Source: Parascedosporium putredinis
Taxonomy: Eukaryota; Ascomycota; Sordariomycetes; Microascales; Microascaceae
Length of the DNA stretch: 64,000 bases
Assembly (NCBI GenBank): GCA_949357655.1
Contig: CASHTG010000015.1
Span: forward strand, 4,092,001 to 4,156,000
Direction: 5' to 3'
The notes under the pieces are model-generated. The model had not been told where the DNA came from. It worked only from the letters and a program-made list of their open reading frames with translations, and did no database searches. The position numbers were made by a program, and so were the translations under genes. Below, piece after piece: positions 57,109 to 64,000 of the stretch (positions are counted from its first letter, which is position 1; the number at the start of each line of letters is the position of its first letter).

Positions 57109-59401
57109 ATTTACTTGTAAGCTCCCACCTCGCTTCTTTGGCGCCACCCTGGTCGGATGCGTTGATCGACGTACTTCGTAGTTGCTGTCGACAATCTTGC
57201 TTCGCATGTTGGAAGCTGATCCTTCTATGTGTTCCCATCTGAGTGAAGGGTATGAAAACACTCCTTGCTCTGCCATTCTCCTTGATCTACCTTGGTAGTA
57301 TGTACAATAATGGCACCTTTGTCAGGAAAGGACCCTGGTTCAGCTTCACAGCTCTGATAGCTTCAAAACCATTACTGGTGTCTCAGTCGATAGGGCCTCT
57401 CACTAAATTGCACTTTTACAATGAACAAAAGTTATATGCTAAACCTCTATGCTATAGTAAGAAAAAACAGTGTGTTGTTAGGCCATCTTTGTTAACCAAT
57501 ATAGCTTGCGAACATGGTTGCATATGTGTGCAATCTTTGATGTAGTGTACTAGATGCATTTATAAATATATGAAAAAGCCAAGCCCCTAACGGATAGACA
57601 GATATAAGGAGTAGTAAGGCAATGAATATGAGGTACCTCCATATAGCAGCCCTTATTGCCTATTAATCAGTGTCTTCTTGTCTTCACCTCTTGCTCTAAG
57701 CAGGTGAGGCATTAGAAAATAAAATTAAAAAGAAAAGAGAAAGAGGAAAGGAAGCTCAACTGGAATGCTTGAACTGATCAGGTGCAGGAGCTGAGCATCT
57801 ATGAAGAGGGATTTGATTGGCTAGCTCACAAGTCTATCCCCTTCATGTCGTCACTGGCAAGGGAAAGAGTGCTGACTGATGTGGAGGTCAATAAGAATGA
57901 ACAATCATATTTGGCCAAGTTTGGCGGAGGCCCCTATTGAAGACTAATCCCTTGCGACAAGTATTGATAAGGTGATCTGAATGAATAGAGAAATAATAAT
58001 GCCAACTATAGCCCACTTGATACAACAATTGATGTCAAGCTGAGATAATGCTGAAATATATATTAGGGTGTCTTGACGTTCATTCACCTACGCTAGAGGA
58101 CCGATGTGCCTTGCAGTGATACGGGGTTGCTCCCGAAGAACTGATAATCTCACTTTCTAAAAAGGTAGCTCCCTTGAAGTACCCCCTCCTCAACATGTGT
58201 AGAGGCAGATCCTCATATCTCTGGTCGTGACGTCGCCTACTTGCAGCAGGCGTCCTTCAAGGCCGTTCAAGGGGATCAACCTTCGCCGATGCGCCTGATC
58301 CTAATCCAGACACTTTGATTTCGACTTATTATTTGCCCCCTTCGACAGCCTCATCATCGACCTTGTTCAGACGTGTTGGGCATATGTTTGTAGCAATTTG
58401 AAATCACATTTTATCGTGCGAGAGGTATTCCTAGGTGGTACATTGAAGGTATGTAGCACAACGAAATAACTCTGAGAGACTCCCGAACCCTTTGAAAGTC
58501 AAGTTTGCACTTCCCTTGGTGAAATGTACTGAGAGAGGCTGGCCACGACACTCTCTGACACGTCTGCGCCACCGCCGCAATATTTTTGCTGCATAATTGT
58601 ACACGTTAAATCCATTCGATTCAGCTAATGCTCCAAGACTAAGAGACGCATCAATTGATCCCAAAGCGGTCCAAAAGTTACTTCTGCAAAATCGCTAATA
58701 AATGCTCGGTATTTGGCCTCAGGAGCTCGGGTTTCGCAGTTATTATTCACACTCCGACTCTGAAATTTTTGGGGGTTTTTCGGCAAGATAACTCAGAGGG
58801 ACATGGGATGCCATGTCTTTCGAGCCCCTTGGAAAGAGGGTTTGGTTTCTCAACACTCAATGTCGTACGTTAACGTAAGGTCGGCCTTGGACTCAAGACG
58901 CAGGCAAAGGGCGGGGCCGAGATCTGTTTGTCGCAGAGGAGAGCCAACGTAAAGGCGGCCTCCAATGACGTTCCAACCCGCTTTCAACCCGTAGTCGTCT
59001 TCACATATCTAAGCGCTCGCCTACCCGCCTCCCAGGCTGTCTTCGAGAATAGAAGAATGGGCGCCATCGAAACATCTCCGAAACCACGAGTTCGCAACTG
59101 TCAAACCCTAGATTTTCCCTCCATCCAATATCGTCCCACCATCTTCGACTCTCTCAACACGGAGGACGCGACGGAGCAACTAGGCCACCTATTTACTGCA
59201 GCGTGCTATCCTAGCCTTTTGTTTTTCCCCCTCCTCGCGCCCCCTCCATCTCGTTCGTGTCGCTCGCGCAAAAGCTGTGGTACTGTGGTGCTGTGATTCT
59301 GGTAACCCCTCTTACTCAGGCTCTACCCCGCCATTCAGCAATACTTTTGAGCTCGGCACGCTGTCCCATCCGCGTTTCTCAAAATTACGCCATCTTTCAC
59401 T

Positions 59402-61030
59402 ATGGCCGGAACACAGCATGTAGGCCTTTCTGCAGGAAATAATGAATCTCTCTCCATCGGACCTCCCTAACCTGGTTAATAGGACCCCAAGCTTTTGTAT
59501 GCCATTGAAGGTGTCAGGGCGTACCACATCGTAAATGGATCAGAAGAATCCCTAACCGCGTCGGGGCCTCAGACCCTTTCCCTTCTCATGGTACCGACAT
59601 CTTCTCCCTTTGCAGACGCATCTCAAATCGGAGCCGCAGAGAATGACTTCTATCTCCACCTTCACCTCCCACCTGAGCTCGATCTTCCGCTTCCCGCGAC
59701 AACTCAGATTTACCACCAGCCTCCTTGTAGCTATCTCATCCCTCGGTGGGATCTAGGCCCAAACTGCGGGGCGTTTACACGCATTGAATTTCCAGCGGCT
59801 GGTAGTAGAAGCGGTCTGCAGGAGGACGTTGATACCTTCGAGACGATACTGGCGCAATGCACCGCGTTCCTCGAGCGGGCCCCGCCTCCGAAGCAAACAA
59901 AGGCGGCTGCTGCCTTTTCGGGGAAGGGCCGGGAGCCTGAAGCAGATGGATTGCCTGCATACAACCCGGCAAACTATGCCCCGGGGAAGGCTACGCCCAG
60001 GGTAGTCGCAGCTCCCATACCGGTGGCGGCAGGATCGTGCTGGTGGATGAAGAGGACGGAAGCGTTATCGGGGAGCTAGGGGAGGCGTATCAAATTGTTG
60101 AAGATAGCGCTGTGAAGCCTGGATCAAAGGGTAAGCTACCAGCCTCGCCACCTTTAGCACATCGCTTCCGGCACAAAGGTAGCGGCTAACCTTTGCAACA
60201 GAACCTGTAGAATTCTCCCTCCCGCTTGACGGTGGACAGATCATTGCTGTCCATCCAGCATCACAGGAATACGTTGAGATGGAAATGCACCCGTCGTACA
60301 AGAAATCATCCCTCGTTTCAACTGCGTCCAAGGCATCACGACTAATTGTATCTACTTCTGACATGGTCACCAAGGTTTTGCAGAATCAAGCAGAATCATT
60401 TACGAAGAGCACCAAGCCGGTGGCTGAACCAGTCACCTTCACACCAGCCGCCCACGACCGCATCCGGAAAATCAATCACTTTTCTACCAAGGCCGCTCAC
60501 CTTTCCTCCACTACTGTCGGCCGCATTGGGCAGATTGCCCAAAATGTCGGCGCGGGTCTCACAAAAAAAAGATGGGCCTCCCGGGGTATGACAGCAGCGG
60601 GAATCCAATCGAGACGTACAAACCGGGAGTTCTGAATAAGAGCCTGATGGCCTTCAACACTGTCGCCGACGGTATTGAACAGGCTGGTCGGAATCTTCTA
60701 TTCGAACGTCAAATAGTGTAACCACTGTTGTTGGCCATCGCTGGGGAGCCGAGGCAGGTGAGGTCTCTGGAAACCTAACTTCAGGCTTCAAGAATGTAGG
60801 CTTGGTTTATATAGATGTAACGGGAGTTTCCAGAAGGGCTGTTCTCAAGAGCGTCGCCAAGGGTATGGTTGTAGGAAAGGTAGCCAACGGGGAGGCGATC
60901 TTATTGTAGGGGTGGGGATGGTGGTGCTATCATCCTCCCGGCTGGTACCAATGCGCCTCCAGACCCTGCAAACAACGCGGAATCCTACTACGAAGGTCAC
61001 GGGAAGAAGCAAGCAAACAAGTACCCTTGA
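59402..61030 (+). CDS. Spartin/senescence-domain protein, five frame breaks
   Basis: Three exons: 59402..59419, 59483..60130 and 60202..61030, 499 aa after adding five bases. It belongs to the Senescence (spartin) family, which in animals acts at lipid droplets, endosomes and mitochondria; fungal members are little studied. The N-terminal part reads DPKLLYAIEGVRAYHI, FYLHLHLPPELDLPLPATTQ and DTFETILAQCTAFLERAPPP. The senescence domain includes GRIVLVDEEDGSVIGELGEA, VTTVVGHRWGAEAG, SGFKNVGLVYIDVTGVSRRA and KSVAKGMVVGKVANG, and the tail AIILPAGTNAPPDP. The first exon encodes only six residues and uses a GTAGGC donor with a CCCTAACC branch site; it restores an ATG that exon 2 lacks. The breaks are at 59983-59986, 60583-60586, about 60704, 60889-60892 and 60909-60912, mostly G4 runs. 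Confidence 0.82.
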
Positions 61031-61966
61031 CATGCTAGCTTGTCTGAATATAAGGTTATGGTAATGGTGTATCTATCTCTTCTTTTTTTTTCTCCCTTCT
61101 TCCTCAAGGCAGCAGGGCCGGGTCGACACCTTCTGCTTCCAAAGCAAGGGGATGACGTTGCGGCGAAAGTGCACTTCGTTCGTTCTGGAGTATCCTTGAG
61201 GGAGGATCCTGCAAGCACTTTTACTCTAGCTCTGTCAAATAGCTTGGCCACTTTGGCTCTGGATGCGTAGTGTGGGTTCATATTCGTGCGGCTCGAGGTC
61301 TTGATCCACATTTTCGGTTCTATGTGGTCCTGATATACTGTAGTCCTCCATTAGGTCACGTGGTCACTGTGCATCATCCTGCCAGGTTGACTCGAAGAAT
61401 GGACGTCGCGTGGGGCTGCATTGGTAGGCAATCCCAATTGATCAGAGCCGTGGCGGTTTTAGTCCCGTCAGCAGAAAGGCTATCCGCTCACCCCACACAC
61501 ATCTGGATCAATTGATTTAACTGATCTAGGATTTGTACTTCGGCATCACGCCTAGAACCTCGTAAATCAGCATTATACGCTTCAAAGCGCCCGCTAGAGT
61601 CCTCCCAAAAGCCCTGACGCTTTCGAGGCCTTTCCGGCCCAGCTGAAGCTCTGAACCATCTTCGGATCAAGGTGACTTGACGCGTCAGTCGGCCGAGCCC
61701 AGCGGCTGACTGCCCAACCCTTTCAAGCGTCGTTTCCCTTCCTCTTATGTGCCGGTTAGAAATCCTGGGCTCACTTATCCTTCTTCTTCGCCATATTCGC
61801 GAACTTTTTGACCATAACAAACAAGGGAGCTGGGGAAAAGAAGAAAACACGCACAAGCACACAACACACAACGAAGTGGGCGCACGTGCCCAACCGTAAA
61901 CCGACGTCGCTGCCATTCTTCCAACAGAGTCGTTTGGTTAGTTTAGCTGGTCGACACGGAGAGGCG
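61031..61966. other. Intergenic region upstream of the GCP4-like gene
   Basis: The 3' flank of the spartin-like gene and the promoter of the next. An open frame runs from 61808 into the GCP4-like gene, but it starts with low-complexity basic residues and the family N-terminus begins at 61967. Confidence 0.5.
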
Positions 61967-64000
61967 ATGCTCCGCGAGGTTTTTCTTTCCCTCTCGGGTC
62001 GTTCCTCGCCCCTTCTCGCTATAGGTGATGGCTCCACGGCTGGTGCTACTTTGGGCGTTGGTGGAATCACCCCGGCTGAACGCGACCTTCTAGCTTCTGC
62101 TGCACATTTAAGCAGCCTGCACGCTAAGATCCTAGGGCATGCTTCGGATGCTTGTGCAAACCATCCGAGCATGGTTTGCCGTGCCGTAGCAACGACAATT
62201 GAGCTCATCCACCTTGGGGAATTCCAACGTGAAGTACTTGAAGTTGAGCGTAAGATTCTCAGGGAAGATACGGAAGCTGTCGGTGCATACGGCATTGTAT
62301 CGCTGACCGCCATCATGGCCGAGTTCACGCCGTGGAGGAGGATACTGGAATGGCTTTTGGATGTCATGCAGTTCATACTAGGAGGCGTTGGTGGGCAAGT
62401 ATGTAACTCGGCACAGCTCATCAATCGGCTCCGAAAAGAGCTCCAGAGCGGTTATAGCAATATCGAGGACGCAGCGCGCAGCCTAGTAAAAAGTGCAGAG
62501 ACGGCCTGGCTCAAACAGGCTTCTGCATGGATTCTCTATGGCCGCCTACCAAGTTTGGGCCAAGATGGGTTCTTTGTCAAGGCGGTCAAGGACCAAAATG
62601 GGGTAATCATGACTGACTGTCCCCAGATGCCTTGATTTTCGTTCTTCTGGTCTCTGACTTCATTATCCAGGTACCTGAATACGTTTTAGAACCTTCCCAA
62701 CTTCCGAGTTTTGCTCTTCCCTCCGCAGTGGCATCTATGCTATTCATAGGGAAATCCTTGAATCACTCTCGTGTCAAGGCAACACTCGAGTCTGATCCAG
62801 AGTTCAAGACTCATGTCATGAGCCAATTACGGGCACTTGCAGACCTCCCTTCTCCCTTGGATGGTGCTAGCTTTACCAGGGTCATTTCATCTATCCGGCT
62901 CTCGCTTTCGAGAAATACACTACAGAAACTTTTACCTCTCGAAAAGGTTGTGGAAATCCTGCAACTTTTCGAGACTACTTTCTTCTAGCAAAGGGGAATT
63001 CGCCATGTCTCTGATCCACGAGGCTGATGAGAAAAGTCGGGGTCGGTGGCGGCGGGCCGATAATCTTGCCCATGAGAAGAGAGATGGAATTTCCAATGTT
63101 GTCGTAAAGCAAGGTGAAGTTACGAGAGTACTCGCACAATCTTGGGCCGCCATGGGCTCGATGCAGGGCCTGCATACGGATGAAGATGAAGGCGTGGAGA
63201 TTGCGCGAGACCTTCTGCGGCTCCAGGTTAAGAAATCCAATCCGACGACATCTTTGCCCGTTAGCACTGGGGTTGGTCAGGCCCCTGCCATGGCCTTAGT
63301 TGCTACGCCATTTCGTAACCTTCTGTTCTCTACGCCGGTCATCTTAACACTCTCGGATATTCCATCACCTCTGGATATGTTCCTGGCGCCAGCAGATGTA
63401 CAAGTTTATACCGCTATCAACGCGTACCTGCTCTCAATTCGTCGGGCCCACATTCGCCTCACTGACCTGTGGAAAATGACGTCGCTCCGTCGACATCACC
63501 CGTCTCCCCTAGGACCTCCTGCAGGAAGTACTCGTGGTGGCCGCGAAAGGGTTGTGCTACTTCGCGAGAGACAGACGTCGAGGGCATCAATAATGCGAAG
63601 TGCCTGGGTCGCGTGTAGCGCTGCTGTCTTTTTCTTGCAGAGACGGAGGCCTATATGCAGTCAGAGGTGTTGACGGGCCTTTGGGAAGATTTTCACGGTT
63701 GGTTGTTAGGGGTGTCGGGACATCATCTGGGCCCATTTCTAAAATGAAAGCGGTGAAACCACAGCCTGCAGCTGTGGACTATAGTGACCAGAACGAGGAG
63801 ACCGACATCTGGACTGAAACGTCAAAATCAAACTATGTAGCTCGTTCACCACCCCAGCAGCACGATCCCGAGTCACTTGCCACAGCGCACCGCACGTACC
63901 TCCGTTCCCTCTGCCGACATCTCCTCCTCACCCAATCCTCCTACACCGAACCTCTCTACAAACTTCTCGTCCATATCGATCAGCTTGTAGCCCTCATGCG
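61967..64000 (+). CDS. Gamma-tubulin complex component 4-like (Spc97/Spc98 family), 5' part, four frame-shifting base losses
   Basis: Exon 1 is 61967..62602 and exon 2 starts at 62671 and runs off the window. GCP4 belongs to the gamma-tubulin ring complex that nucleates microtubules. The N-terminal grip domain is visible as MLREVFLSLSGRSSPLL, TPAERDLLASAAHLSSLHAK, CRAVATTIELIHLGEFQREV, GAYGIVSLTAIMAEFTPWRR, ETAWLKQASAWILYGRLPSL and ASMLFIGKSLNHSRVK. Then come RGRWRRADNLAHEKRDG, PSPLDMFLAPADVQVYTAIN, AYLLSIRRAHIRLTDLWKMT and SLRRHHPSPLGPPAGSTRGG. Four bases are missing: two near 62979-62996 (T3 and G4), one at 63629-63640 and one at 63717-63719. The frame after the last break stays open to the window edge (LLLTQSSYTEPLYKLL). 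The intron is 68 nt with a GTAATC donor and TATCCAG acceptor. Confidence 0.87.

Larger units (their letters stand above)
54165..59401. other. 5.2 kb divergent intergenic region (Zn2Cys6 / spartin-like)
   Basis: A/T-richer than most of the window, with a (TTTA)n-like run at 56772-56812, an inverted repeat at 56927-57108, a hairpin-like sequence at 56199-56228 and a palindrome at 55070-55081. The longest open frame (56510-57181) spans the low-complexity run and shows no domain. It may hold eroded repeats, but no transposase or reverse transcriptase motif was found. Confidence 0.5.

Noticed and set aside
56510..57181. 223-codon open frame with a hydrophobic stretch
   Set aside because: The hydrophobic part is the (TTTA)n run and the rest has no motif; it also spans the inverted repeat.
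1..64000. tRNA genes, rRNA and transposase or reverse transcriptase genes
   Set aside because: Reading by eye for B-box-like sequences and for transposon protein motifs gave no candidate with supporting structure. A tRNAscan and a repeat-library search would decide.

Overview
This 64 kb window looks like nuclear DNA of a filamentous ascomycete (Pezizomycotina, probably Sordariomycetes). The evidence is short spliceosomal introns (mostly 54-140 nt) with GT...AG ends and CTAAC-type branch sites, spaced genes without operons, and families typical of this group: a WSC cell-wall sensor, a DUF300/Ostalpha-like transporter, CSC1/RSN1, a fused Egt1, a Zn2Cys6 regulator and a GCP4-type tubulin-complex protein. 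No bacterial, plasmid, phage or CRISPR feature was seen.

Layout, left to right: the 3' end of a THO2-like gene (+, to 702); DUF300 membrane protein (-, 1881-3771); WSC sensor (-, 8870-10305); membrane-anchored PI-PLC-like phosphodiesterase (+, 16913-18110); kelch single-pass membrane protein with a long cytosolic tail (-, 19276-22675); conserved fungal protein of unknown function (-, 24326-25793); CSC1/OSCA-like channel (+, 30929-33855); radical SAM PflX-like protein (+, 34889-36110); small conserved coiled-coil protein (+, 36715-37459); NECAP endocytosis protein (-, 37960-38763); eIF2B alpha (+, 40094-41313); ergothioneine synthase Egt1 in 12 exons (-, 41951-45872); Zn2Cys6 transcription factor (-, 51193 to about 54164); spartin/senescence-domain protein (+, 59402-61030); and the start of a GCP4-like gene (+, 61967 to the end of the window). 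Spacers are long for this group (five exceed 4.5 kb) and hold mostly low-complexity DNA. One contains a relic of an acyltransferase gene.

The most consistent signal is technical. Twelve of the fifteen genes break their frame, every break is explained by one or two bases missing from the assembly, and most lie in short G/C or A/T runs. I count about 31 sites (33 bases) with no case of an extra base. After adding these bases, the total length of each complete gene with a defined start becomes a multiple of three. Essential genes (eIF2B alpha, GCP4, THO2) are affected, so under-called homopolymers are far likelier than pseudogenes. Gene ends given below span these breaks.

Several neighbours act at the cell surface (WSC sensor, kelch membrane protein, PLC-like enzyme, CSC1 channel, DUF300 protein), but nothing in the DNA shows that they work as one system. 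I did not find a convincing undescribed multi-gene system. The best leads are two conserved proteins of unknown function, an acyltransferase relic abutting a splice-ready exon pair on the other strand, 14- and 22-nt microexons in egt1, and a likely missed Ser/Thr-rich exon in the WSC gene.
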